64,000 nucleotides of DNA from Rhizobium rosettiformans (GTDB lineage Bacteria; Pseudomonadota; Alphaproteobacteria; Rhizobiales; Rhizobiaceae): positions 3,996,001-4,060,000 of the forward strand of contig NZ_CP032405.1 in the NCBI RefSeq assembly GCF_016806065.1. Reading direction: 5' to 3'. The notes beneath the pieces were generated by a model that was not told where the DNA came from, made no database searches, and saw only the letters and a list, made by a program, of their open reading frames with translations. Position numbers and translations under genes: made by a program. Every line of letters begins with the position of its first letter. Within the stretch, counting starts at the first letter, position 1. This document shows, piece after piece, positions 8,755 through 15,597 of the stretch.

Positions 8755-9648
8755 TCAGGCGACGTGCGCCGTAACGATCAGCTCGACGGAATTTGCCCAG
8801 ATGTTGCTTTCGCCGCCGCTGATGAGCGTGGAACTGATCAGCCTGCGAGCTACGCCCTCAAGCGCCGGGGGAACCACCATGTGCGTTGCCATGATACTGA
8901 GGGGCTTGCCGCTGGGGCGGCGCAGGGTCGCCATCGCGGTTCGAGCGGCTTCGTAGCTTGCTTCGTTCAGGGTTGCGCCGGAGCAATAGGCAAGCTGCCA
9001 CAAACCGTAGCCTGCATTGCAGCGGCCATCGGTGCCGTAGATGTACTTGTTCTGGAAGAACACGTTGTCATCGTTCGGTGCCGTCTTCGAAGTGAAATCG
9101 AACGGTCGGCGCTCCTGGTAGATCATCGGCTTCAGGGGCTGACTGCAATCGAAGAGATACCATTTCGGACCAGCGCCGGCGACGTAGTTGGATGCAGCGA
9201 CCTGGTCGCCCTGTTCATCGAAGCCGACGTGATCGGTGTCGAAGAAGTACTGCCCGTCGAAGCACTTGGTCACGGTGCCGTCCTTGATCAAGTCGAAGAC
9301 CAGGCTGTCAGGAAACTGCGCGACATCGAAGCCAAGCTTCTCCAGGCGCGGCCCGAAAATGCCGTAGGTGTCGTCTTCGATGTTCTCGCGGGGAACCGAC
9401 ACCGTCTCTTCGAAGGTCCGGTTCTTGATCCGGTACTGCGCGCCCGAAAGATCGTGAATGATACGGTCGCCCAGCCATTCGCGAATGCCCGGCGTGTCTT
9501 CAAGCCAGCCGTAGTTTTCGGCGGCATGGCTGGAGCTGACCTTCATCGCGATCTTCAACCAGTGCGACGTGGCGCTGCTCAAGCCCTTGTTAAACGACGT
9601 GTTGAACCCGTCGTACAGTGACTTCATGGTGCTCGGGTTGATGTTCAT
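8755..9648 (-). CDS. Mu gpT-like major capsid protein of the satellite
   Basis: This 297-residue protein is homologous by eye to the prophage capsid at 36532-37428. Shared landmarks in order are 'YGWL', 'REWLGDR', 'NRTFEETVSVPRENIEDD' (prophage: 'NRKFEGTVTVARDDIEDD'), 'DGQYFFDTDH' and 'PLKP' with following Arg-rich residues. These define the Mu-like major head subunit family. The length is essentially the same as the prophage protein (298), so it is not a truncated remnant. Sequence identity is only moderate, so it is not a recent copy of the resident prophage. The start overlaps the protease stop by four bases, indicating translational coupling. It should form the satellite's own shell. Confidence 0.9.
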   Translation of the reverse strand: MNINPSTMKSLYDGFNTSFNKGLSSATSHWLKIAMKVSSSHAAENYGWLEDTPGIREWLGDRIIHDLSGAQYRIKNRTFEETVSVPRENIEDDTYGIFGPRLEKLGFDVAQFPDSLVFDLIKDGTVTKCFDGQYFFDTDHVGFDEQGDQVAASNYVAGAGPKWYLFDCSQPLKPMIYQERRPFDFTSKTAPNDDNVFFQNKYIYGTDGRCNAGYGLWQLAYCSGATLNEASYEAARTAMATLRRPSGKPLSIMATHMVVPPALEGVARRLISSTLISGGESNIWANSVELIVTAHVA

Positions 9649-10610
9649 TTGTCGGCCTTTCCGCCATAGGCTTTGACATCTTCAGCCGAGAGGCCGAGGT
9701 TGCGATGCACGTCCGTCACCTCCGAGCTTCCGCTCTGGTCACGCTCGCGCTGTTTCGAAAAATCGTGGGAGGATTGCAGACTGGAGATGAATTCACCCAC
9801 TGGCTTGCCGGAGCCGGTGAGGAAGTCATCAAACGCTGCCTTGTTGACCTGGCACAGGCTCACGGCCCAATCGCGCATGAACGGCAGGAGTTTTCCGCCC
9901 TTGATGTGACCGTCCACTTCCACTTCCGCCGCCTGGAGCGAGATGCCGGAGCGCAGTTTGTGCAGTTCCGCAACGGTCTGCTGGAACATGTCAATCGGCA
10001 CGAACTGCGCCGGATCGGCGCTGTTCATGCTCTTGCTGGTCTTGACCGTCTGAAGGATCGCGTCGGCATCCGCAGTCGCAGGAAGTCCGAGCGCCGTCCG
10101 CAGATCGCTCATGAATTTCTCGTAGTCCATGGAAAGGCCTTTCTCAGCCGCATTGAGAGACTTCAGGGTGAGGTTCGGGTTGTTGGTCAGCGAGGCGCGG
10201 GCAATCGCGAGGACCTTGAAATCCTTGGTGTGGAAAAGCACCGGAGACAGGAACCGAAATTCCTTGTCCTTCACCTGCTGCGCCGCCTTCGGGGTCCACT
10301 CGACAAGGCCCCAGATGCCATCAGCCCGCGCTTCCATCTGGGAAATCCAGCCAGCGGCAGGCGCTGGCAACCCTTGAGGCGCAAGCTTGTCGATTGCGTG
10401 CTCATAGTCGATGGGCAGCTTGTCGGTGCTGATGTTCTGGAATGAACGGCTGATGACGGCCTTCGCATCGTCAACCACGTAGGGGCCGCGACCGTCCACG
10501 GTCTTCATCGAGCCGAGCGTGACGAGCTGGACCCATTGTTGCCGTTCTCCCTGTTCGGAAGAGGCAAGACTGACGGCCTGGGCAGTCGATGATTGAAGAG
10601 AGAGGTCCAT
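9645..10610 (-). CDS. Mu gpI-like head maturation protease/scaffold of the satellite
   Basis: This 321-residue protein matches the Mu protease-scaffold family: 'VQLVTLGSMKTVDGRGPYVVDD' near the N-terminus, 'LPIDYEHAIDKLAPQG' (His about 90), 'PAAGWISQMEARADGIWGLVEWTP', then 'EFRFLSPVL' and 'IARASLTNNPNL'. The same blocks occur in the prophage protein at 37880-38881 ('LPVDIDHATVKK', 'APAVGWISKLEARADGLYGKVEW'). The C-terminal half is the expected scaffold region. It lies immediately upstream of, and overlaps, the capsid gene, as in Mu-like phages. A purine-rich GGAAAG precedes the ATG. Together the two genes can in principle assemble and mature a prohead. Confidence 0.88.
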   Translation of the reverse strand: MDLSLQSSTAQAVSLASSEQGERQQWVQLVTLGSMKTVDGRGPYVVDDAKAVISRSFQNISTDKLPIDYEHAIDKLAPQGLPAPAAGWISQMEARADGIWGLVEWTPKAAQQVKDKEFRFLSPVLFHTKDFKVLAIARASLTNNPNLTLKSLNAAEKGLSMDYEKFMSDLRTALGLPATADADAILQTVKTSKSMNSADPAQFVPIDMFQQTVAELHKLRSGISLQAAEVEVDGHIKGGKLLPFMRDWAVSLCQVNKAAFDDFLTGSGKPVGEFISSLQSSHDFSKQRERDQSGSSEVTDVHRNLGLSAEDVKAYGGKADK

Positions 10611-10663
10611 GGGGCTTTCCGGTGGTTAGCCCCGAAATTGCCCGGAAAAACGCCAGAAAACCA

Positions 10664-10681
10664 TGCCCGCCTAAGCGGGCA
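10664..10681. promoter_or_regulatory. Dyad upstream of the satellite head operon
   Basis: TGCCCGC and GCGGGCA flank CTAA, 54 bases before the protease start. It occupies the position that the GGCTGACA dyad has in front of the prophage protease but differs in sequence. It may be an operator or a hairpin ending the upstream transcript. Confidence 0.45.
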
Positions 10682-10850
10682 CGGTCTCGGAAAGACGCCA
10701 AACTGAGAGTTTTCTAGCGGAAAATCACTGTGGAACTAATGCCCGCCGTGGCGGAAAGTTCATCGAGTGGCTCCACTCCTCTAGCTCTCCTCATCTTCGC
10801 CCTGAGAAGAGCGTCAAGGGCGATTCCGGCCCGTCGCTCGTGCCAGGCCG

Positions 10851-11078
10851 TCAAATCGCGCCCACGGGCTTTGAAGGGGCCTCGAAATCGATTTTAGGCT
10901 GAAGCGATAGTGATTCCTCTTCCCGTTCGCGCTCGACGCGCCAAGGAATGTCCTCAACGCTGTGGTCATTAGCAAGATGGCAGGCCACCCAGAACTGCCC
11001 CTTTGCGTCCAGCTTCCGGCAGAATTCCACGGCCCAATGCTTGATACCAACCTCTTCTCGTTCCAGAAGGTTTGTCAC
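10851..11078 (-). CDS. Partial duplicate of the C-terminus of the satellite ParB-like protein
   Basis: A 75-residue frame starting at GTG reads 'TNLLEREEVGIKHWAVEFCR' and 'VEDIPWRVERERE'. This is a clear copy of the last 60 residues of the ParB-like gene just upstream ('TNLLEREEVGIAHWAAKYCR', 'VDDIPWKVERWRE'). The similarity continues upstream of the GTG ('FTKWFIPEL') until an in-frame stop, so the copy is a tandem duplication of the 3' end. Substitutions between copies are mostly conservative, which suggests it may still be made as a small protein. It could equally be a decaying fragment. The translation start is uncertain. Confidence 0.55.
   Translation of the reverse strand: MTNLLEREEVGIKHWAVEFCRKLDAKGQFWVACHLANDHSVEDIPWRVEREREEESLSLQPKIDFEAPSKPVGAI
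10857..10890. repeat. 34-bp block shared with the prophage (copy 1)
   Basis: The reverse complement of this block matches prophage 39018-39051 at 31 of 34 positions. A third, more diverged copy (27 of 34) lies at 11197-11230. The core is CTTCAAAGCCCGTGGGCGCG. Confidence 0.8.
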
Positions 11079-11196
11079 CAGCTCGGGGATGAACCATTTC
11101 GTGAATGCTCGCGCTGCGAAGAGATCTCACATTTTAGCGCGATCCACAAGCGCACCGCTTGCCTTCTGTGGTTGCCCCTCGGCCGCAGTCGTGAAG

Positions 11197-11230
11197 CGCG
11201 CCCAAGGGCTTCAAAAGTGCTTCAAAATCG
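11197..11230. repeat. 34-bp block shared with the prophage (copy 2, diverged)
   Basis: This lies just after the stop of the ParB-like gene and before the duplicated fragment. It matches copy 1 at 27 of 34 positions and forms part of the tandem duplication of the ParB 3' region. Confidence 0.65.
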
Positions 11231-11285
11231 ATTCTGCGAGCGTTCTTTCGAGATCGGCGCAGCCTTCAGCACCGAGATTGCCATT

Positions 11286-12713
11286 CTATTCGGTCGCGGA
11301 TCGCCCATTGCGCTTCTCCTCTTCCAGTTCCCTCGCCTCGTCTTCACGCCATCGCTCGACCTTCCAGGGAATGTCATCAACCCGATGGCCGTTACCGAGG
11401 TGGCATGCTACCCAATACTGTTCCTTCGCATTCAGCTTCCGGCAGTATTTTGCGGCCCAATGAGCAATGCCCACTTCCTCACGTTCGAGCAGATTGGTCG
11501 TAAGTTCGGGAATGAACCACTTCTGAAACGCCTTTTGCCGCTTCATTTCGGGTGTGTGGGCTGGACGGCCGCGCTTTGCTTTCCGCGCTTTCGCGGCCTT
11601 AGCTTTCGCGACGACCTGGTCGTGTTTTGGCCGGTTCGCCTTCTCCTGGGCATTCACCTTTTCGGAAACCCCAAGGGCTAGCCGCCATGCTCGCTGGTCT
11701 TCTTCCTTTTGCTCCTTCCGCGCAGCCACAATCTCCGCATAAGTGGGCGCGACATAAAGTGTCCCGTACGGGTCGCGCATCATCTCCCACAGCGGTGACT
11801 TGTTGCCCGGTGAAGGCAGCGGAGGCGGAGGCGGGAAGTCTGTCGGCCACGGATCGAGCGGCTTGGCAACCGCGCCGATCTTCTCCAGGGCGGCGGAGCG
11901 GCGGTCTCGCGGCATTCCCTCCCAGGCTTCCACAAACTGCTGTTCGCGCCAGTCACCCGTCTCCATGCGGCCGACAATCCTGTGGCCCGCCTGTATAGCG
12001 TCTATGCGCAATACCGCGTCAAGGTCTGGATTGATGGCGAGACTGGTGGCTATGCGGCCCTGCATCACAAAAATGGGCTCTAGTTTGCCTGGGTAGGGCT
12101 TTATCAGCTTCCGCAGGCAAGTCTGATCCTTGGCATATTTCGTGCCCCGTAGGGCAGAACGCAAGGAAGGATGCATGTTTCCTATCTTAAGCAATCGCCA
12201 AGCGGTACTCTTTGAAATGCCGAACTTGTCCGTTAAGTCTTTGTAAAATCCTGATTTTTCCAGAAAATCAAATTCACGTTTCAAGGTTTCCGTGTGAAAC
12301 CTTGATCGTCGGTCGCCGCCGTGGGAAATCGGCCCATTCATCTCGGTCCACAATTGAGCGAATCGTGCGACGTGTTCACCCTGCTCCAAAACATCCAACG
12401 TCGGCAAGGCCAGATTGTCGTCAATAGAGAGCAAAAGAGCTTCCGCCTTGGTGCGCAAAACCGCCTCAATTTCACTTCGACCAAGGATCGCCATCGCCCG
12501 AAGCCGACGCGCTCCATAGATCAGAGTATAGGGCTTTTCTCCGCCCTGCCTGGCCGAACTGCGGTAAACTGCAATCGGCGTCTTCTGCCCCTCGGTGTCA
12601 ATCAGTCGCGCCAGCCGCTGCGCTTCCGCCTCATCCAACGGACGCACATAATCGTCCGGCACGTGGACCTGATCAACCCGAACCGAAAAGGTCTTGGAAA
12701 TGTCGCTCAACAC
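11286..12713 (-). CDS. ParB/Srx-domain protein with a long C-terminal extension
   Basis: This 475-residue protein starts with a ParB N-terminal domain: 'VPDDYVRPLDEAEAQRLARL', 'TPIAVYR', and 'YTLIYGARRLRAMAILG' with the Arg-rich nucleotide/DNA loop. A helix-turn-helix follows ('LTDKFGISKSTAWRLLKIG', about 165-185). The middle holds a proline-rich linker and the C-terminal third is basic ('KAKAAKARKAKRGRP') before the conserved tail duplicated at 10851-11078. The prophage encodes a shorter relative (56136-56960) with the same ParB domain. ParB-like proteins bind centromere-like sites and may hydrolyse CTP. Here it may act in replication, segregation or packaging. No ParA is encoded nearby. Confidence 0.8.
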   Translation of the reverse strand: MLSDISKTFSVRVDQVHVPDDYVRPLDEAEAQRLARLIDTEGQKTPIAVYRSSARQGGEKPYTLIYGARRLRAMAILGRSEIEAVLRTKAEALLLSIDDNLALPTLDVLEQGEHVARFAQLWTEMNGPISHGGDRRSRFHTETLKREFDFLEKSGFYKDLTDKFGISKSTAWRLLKIGNMHPSLRSALRGTKYAKDQTCLRKLIKPYPGKLEPIFVMQGRIATSLAINPDLDAVLRIDAIQAGHRIVGRMETGDWREQQFVEAWEGMPRDRRSAALEKIGAVAKPLDPWPTDFPPPPPLPSPGNKSPLWEMMRDPYGTLYVAPTYAEIVAARKEQKEEDQRAWRLALGVSEKVNAQEKANRPKHDQVVAKAKAAKARKAKRGRPAHTPEMKRQKAFQKWFIPELTTNLLEREEVGIAHWAAKYCRKLNAKEQYWVACHLGNGHRVDDIPWKVERWREDEARELEEEKRNGRSATE

Positions 12714-13030
12714 TGCGCATCCCCGATCATCGTCAACCGACTACTCACGATAGACGCGAGAAGCACAGAAACGCTCGTTCCTCTCTTTTTGGCGGCTTCC
12801 TTGAGCTTTTGCCTAACGGCAATGGGAAGCCTCACGCTGATAGGCACGCCCAGTTCCTGCGGCACGTCGTTGGGTAGGTCGCTCTTGTCAAGCGCCGCGA
12901 TCACGACCGGCCGCAACATCGAACTGACGCTCTGTCCGCGCTTCTTGGCAAGGTCAAAGATCCGCGCCCGCAATTCGAGGCTGATCAACGCGCTGGTCGG
13001 TATTGCCGTTTGCAGGTCCGCGTCCGTCAA
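12707..13030 (-). CDS. Protein with two tandem ribbon-helix-helix-like repeats
   Basis: This 107-residue protein has two similar units. The first is 'LISLELRARIFDLAKKRGQS' (about 15-48), the second 'PISVRLPIAVRQKLKEAAKK' followed by 'RGTSVSVLLASIV' (about 62-98). Each reads as a beta strand followed by two helices, the ribbon-helix-helix pattern, so a single chain may mimic an RHH dimer and bind DNA. It overlaps the ParB-like gene (7 bases) and the DnaA-IV-like gene (4 bases), so the three are translationally coupled. Possible roles are repression of the operon or a partition adaptor. Confidence 0.65.
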   Translation of the reverse strand: MTDADLQTAIPTSALISLELRARIFDLAKKRGQSVSSMLRPVVIAALDKSDLPNDVPQELGVPISVRLPIAVRQKLKEAAKKRGTSVSVLLASIVSSRLTMIGDAQC

Positions 13031-13404
13031 AGCGCCGCCTCCATCCGTTCATAGCTCGCCGCAAACATCGGGCTTTCCAGCCGCCCGTTCACGGTCTGGA
13101 GCGCAAAGTGAATCGAGGTGCGTTGCCGCCCTTGAAGCCGGGCGATCTGTCGCTGCTCCATGCTCAAACAGTTGACCATCAGGTGAACGGCGATCTGCCG
13201 CGCCAGCTTCGCGTCCAGCATCGTGCGCGGCGGCTTCCGCACCTGGTCGATAGACAACCACTGGAATTCCGATTGAACAGCCCGGTAAGCCCGTTCGGCC
13301 CTTGCGACCGCGTCGGGGCCGTAATGCGCAGCACTCGGCTTGCCGGAATAGCGGCGATGCTTATGTTCGCGGCGCTGGGCCTGAGAAGCGATCATGTGCG
13401 TCAT
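13027..13404 (-). CDS. DnaA domain-IV-like DNA-binding protein of the satellite
   Basis: This 125-residue protein carries 'DAKLARQIAVHLMVNCLSME' followed by 'RQIARLQGRQRTSIHFALQTV'. It resembles the C-terminal DnaA-box-binding domain (basic loop, then helix-turn-helix and signature helix) without the AAA+ part. The prophage has a homologue at 56960-57334 ('DAALARQIVMHLIIREFSWP', 'RSREAINRALRTI'), also upstream of its ParB-like gene. Binding to host oriC-like DnaA boxes or interference with host DnaA is a reasonable idea but not shown. The N-terminus is basic ('RREHKHRRYSGKP'). Confidence 0.65.
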   Translation of the reverse strand: MTHMIASQAQRREHKHRRYSGKPSAAHYGPDAVARAERAYRAVQSEFQWLSIDQVRKPPRTMLDAKLARQIAVHLMVNCLSMEQRQIARLQGRQRTSIHFALQTVNGRLESPMFAASYERMEAAL

Positions 13405-13568
13405 TTCGAGAGGTAGCCCCTCTCTTTCAGATAGTCTGACAACAATTTCTCTATGAGAGACGTAAGGGACCGCTGATCGTCAGCTGCTGCGCGATCCGCA
13501 GCAGCCTTCATCTCCGGCTTGATGCGGATGTTCAACTGGGCTGATTTGTTTCTCGGATTATCTGCCAT
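13401..13568 (-). CDS. Small ribbon-helix-helix protein, probable autorepressor
   Basis: This 55-residue protein reads 'QLNIRIKPEMKAAADRAAAD' followed by 'LTSLIEKLLSDYLKERG', a textbook RHH (Arc/MetJ-type) fold. The start at 13568 is favoured because the frame upstream runs through an operator-like direct repeat. It is the first gene of the leftward satellite operon and faces the rightward regulator gene at 13700. Two 14-bp direct repeats lie at and just upstream of its start. It probably represses its own promoter and perhaps the divergent one. Confidence 0.75.
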   Translation of the reverse strand: MADNPRNKSAQLNIRIKPEMKAAADRAAADDQRSLTSLIEKLLSDYLKERGYLSK

Positions 13569-13618
13569 GTATAGCCTAAGGCTGTTGCCAATCACATTCA
13601 TTATGTGTATAGCCTTAG
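13567..13618. promoter_or_regulatory. Divergent control region with two operator-like direct repeats
   Basis: ATGTATAGCCTAAG (13567-13580) and GTGTATAGCCTTAG (13605-13618) are near-identical direct repeats 38 bases apart. They lie between the RHH gene (minus) and the regulator gene (plus). A TATACA -10-like element on the minus strand falls inside the outer repeat, so a bound protein would block it. Confidence 0.65.
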
Positions 13619-13699
13619 GAGTCACAAATCAAGCGGCCCGCTGAATGAGTTCGCACCTCATCCAACAGGCCTAACCCAACGGCAAAAGGAGAACCCCTC

Positions 13700-14428
13700 A
13701 TGCCACAGGCTGCTTTCGCAGATAGCACAACTGCGCGCTCGTTTCAGCACATCTTGCAGGTCGATTTCGACGTTTTTGGCGACACGATCGATGAGATCGA
13801 AGCGCTGGCCCATATGCTCGACGCCACCTTGCGTGAACCGGGGACGCTGCATCCCGATATCGTCTCCGGTATAACCGGTCTTTTTCGGGGGCGCATTTCG
13901 GACCTGCGGGACATCTGTGAGAAAGCCTTGGAAGAACGGCAGCGCTGGAGGGGATGGGCAGGGCCTCAGGAAGCGAGGGGAACCCCGGTGCGGCCCGAAA
14001 TCCTCGCTCTGGTTTTCGAGGTCGTGTCCGACAAGATGCGCGACGTGGGCTTCTACATGCCTCCTGACAACGTACTGGAGTGGGACAGCGCCGCGAAGGA
14101 TCGCGCTTGGCGTCTCGCGACACAGATTTTCAACGAACTGTGCAACAGGCTCCCCGATTCGGGCGACTTTATCGACGCTGCGAAGCAGATCCGATGGATC
14201 GAAGATCGGGTGATGGAGGAACTGGGCGAAGGTCCGGCCCAACCCGAGAAATCCAAGCAGCGGCCTACCTCCCTATCCATGCGCGAGCAATTCATTGCCC
14301 AGGCGCATGCGGATGGATACTCCTCCGCCGACATTTCGATGGCGCTAGGCCTGCGCCAGACAGCTGTGAGAAGGGCGATCCGGAAGATACTGGGTGTGAA
14401 GCCTGAGGATGAGGCCAAGACCGCCTAG
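13700..14428 (+). CDS. Divergent helix-turn-helix regulator of the satellite (unknown family)
   Basis: This 242-residue protein is the only sizeable rightward gene of the satellite, the usual place for a repressor. The N-terminal two thirds are helical and unrecognised ('VDFDVFGDTIDEIEALAHML'). The C-terminus carries 'AHADGYSSADISMALGLRQT' and 'AVRRAIRKILG', a helix-turn-helix. AAAGGAG sits ten bases before the ATG and a strong terminator follows the stop. By position it could maintain quiescence or respond to a helper, but the sequence gives no direct proof. Confidence 0.7.
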   Translation: MPQAAFADSTTARSFQHILQVDFDVFGDTIDEIEALAHMLDATLREPGTLHPDIVSGITGLFRGRISDLRDICEKALEERQRWRGWAGPQEARGTPVRPEILALVFEVVSDKMRDVGFYMPPDNVLEWDSAAKDRAWRLATQIFNELCNRLPDSGDFIDAAKQIRWIEDRVMEELGEGPAQPEKSKQRPTSLSMREQFIAQAHADGYSSADISMALGLRQTAVRRAIRKILGVKPEDEAKTA

Positions 14429-14454
14429 TCTCGCGTTCGGTTTTGGCCCAATGG

Positions 14455-14487
14455 GGGCGGTTCGGCATCCACCGGACCGCCCTTTTT
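14455..14487 (+). terminator. Rho-independent terminator after the satellite regulator gene
   Basis: An 11-bp stem starting GGGCGGTTCGG (one G-U pair), a six-base loop and TTTTT follow the stop codon at 14428 by 26 bases. Confidence 0.92.
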
Positions 14488-14581
14488 GCTGTCTAATCCA
14501 CCAAGCGCTTTCGGCATTCACAGCGGGCCGATTTCCAAACACCTTCGAAGCCACTTCAACACCAGCTCGAAGGTTGTTCCC

Positions 14582-14800
14582 ATGCGTTCTATTGCCCGTG
14601 CCGCTCGCCAGAAATACCCTCGCAACAACATCGTCCCCTTTTGGTTGCTCTGCTACTGGAAGTTGGTGCGAACCGAAGCCGAAGGCGACTTTGCAAAGGC
14701 GTGGAAAATGCTGCCGCGTCGCTTGCCGGCCGGCGTCCAATGCCCGACAATTGAGGTACTGGCGGTGGCCCTCGTGGATCACGGCTTGGCGGACAGATGA
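14582..14800 (+). CDS. Small hypothetical protein at the right side of the satellite
   Basis: This 72-residue frame begins 'MRSIARAARQKYPRNN' and has an aromatic middle ('VPFWLLCYWKLVRTEAEGDF'). A weak GAAGG lies upstream of the ATG at 14582. It follows the terminator of the regulator gene, so it would need its own promoter. I do not recognise the family. It is the last possible gene before the 460-base non-coding end. Confidence 0.4.
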   Translation: MRSIARAARQKYPRNNIVPFWLLCYWKLVRTEAEGDFAKAWKMLPRRLPAGVQCPTIEVLAVALVDHGLADR

Positions 14801-15260
14801 GGGGTTCGCGTGCAAATCTTCTTGGCATGTTTTTTCAATAATTCGGTCGATGTTTTGCGCCTGTAAGTCTTTGTTCGATATGGACTTTCAGCAACGCTGA
14901 TTTGGCTATAGTTTGAGGTTCCACCGAAACGCAAAACTTAAAATTAGGAATTCGCCCCACAAAGGCCGTCATTGGCCGATTTCGCGGGAAATCTCTGAAG
15001 GCCGCTCACGCGTTGAATTTCAATGGTTTGAAGAAGCTCTGAAGAAAAACAGGCGGTTTTTGAAGCCCTTTTCGAAGTCTGCCCCAATCTATGGGAAACT
15101 TCCGTCTTTCGGCGCGAATTTCCGATTTTGCGTGTCAAAAAGTTGGTGCTGCGATAGCCCGGCTCTCACTGCCAAGTGACTGACATTGTTTCGTATTGTC
15201 TTGTTTGGACGCACAATGGCACGTTTAGCCATAAATTCCGGAAATGGGTGTCAAACAACA
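14801..15260. other. Non-coding end B region of element 1
   Basis: These 460 bases hold no credible gene. Reading inward from the terminus at 15260, the complement strand shows TTTGACACCCATTTCCGGAA (15236-15255) and, about 100 bases further in, TTGACACGCAAAATCGGAA (15120-15138). Both are variants of the end-A repeat. AT-rich DNA and several TTTGAAG/CTTCAAA-like motifs (15037-15085) fill the rest. The region likely holds transposase-binding sites and could hold a packaging or replication signal. Confidence 0.75.
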
Positions 15261-15265
15261 ATCGT
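15261..15265. repeat. 5-bp target-site duplication (ATCGT), right copy, element 1
   Basis: Exact repeat of 7662-7666, directly after the CA terminus of element 1. Confidence 0.93.
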
Positions 15266-15320
15266 GCAGCCCCTTTCTCGCTCCGGGGCACATCGCGGAT
15301 TGCCTCGCAGCGGCGGCAAA

Positions 15321-15325
15321 ACCGA
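15321..15325. repeat. 5-bp target-site duplication (ACCGA), left copy, element 2
   Basis: ACCGA precedes the TG terminus at 15326 and recurs at 60017-60021 after the other terminus. It fits the Mu target preference N-Y-S-R-N. Confidence 0.93.
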
Positions 15326-15331
15326 TGTAGC

Positions 15332-15371
15332 CGGACGCGCAAATCCGGAAATTTGACACGCAAATCCGGAA
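15332..15371 (+). repeat. Tandem transposase-binding-type repeats at end A of element 2
   Basis: CGGACGCGCAAATCCGGAA (15332) and TTGACACGCAAATCCGGAA (15353) repeat with the same 21-bp period as at 7673/7694. A third, inverted variant with GTGTCAA lies near 15379-15400. Confidence 0.85.
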
Positions 15372-15597
15372 AAATGAATTTTCCACCGGTCGTGTCAAAA
15401 ACGCTCTTCAAGGCCTAATCGAAGACCCGTCACGCAGCCTTTGAATAGAATGCCACGGATTTCCTCAATCACTCGGTAATAATACCTTACGTTTCCAGTT
15501 AGCCGCTCATTGACCCTCTGGCTCGTCCGCCTCTACCGTTGGCCATCGGAGCTGCTGGCCCATCTCCGCTTCCCCAAAATTCATATTGGAGCATCCG

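Larger units (their letters stand above)
7667..15260 (-). mobile_element. Mu-type transposable satellite element encoding a capsid but no transposase
   Basis: This 7,594-bp element starts 5'-TGTAGC and ends in the complement of 5'-TGTTGTTTG, with perfect 5-bp target duplications (ATCGT) outside. Both ends carry copies of TTGACACGCAAATCCGGAA, which also occurs at the end of the large prophage next door. Its genes are two DNA-binding or regulatory proteins, a Mu-type capsid and protease, a ParB-like protein plus a fragment, RHH proteins, a DnaA-domain-IV-like protein, a divergent regulator and a small ORF. No transposase, portal, terminase, tail or lysis gene is visible. The reading frames are intact, which argues against random decay. 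I infer that it moves with the help of a MuA supplied in trans. Confidence 0.9.

Noticed and set aside
14345..14815. Leftward 156-codon frame over the regulator end and terminator
   Set aside because: It crosses a strong terminator, overlaps the regulator gene and has no family pattern; treated as a shadow frame.
7667..15260. Element 1 as a gene transfer agent or encapsulin locus
   Set aside because: The capsid is of the Mu gpT type with its protease, and no portal, terminase or encapsulated cargo enzyme is present. The transposon ends settle its class.
15266..15300. Ends at the GCA after each duplication (15268, 60024)
   Set aside because: The shared GCA extends similarity by chance, but moving the boundary there destroys both target duplications.
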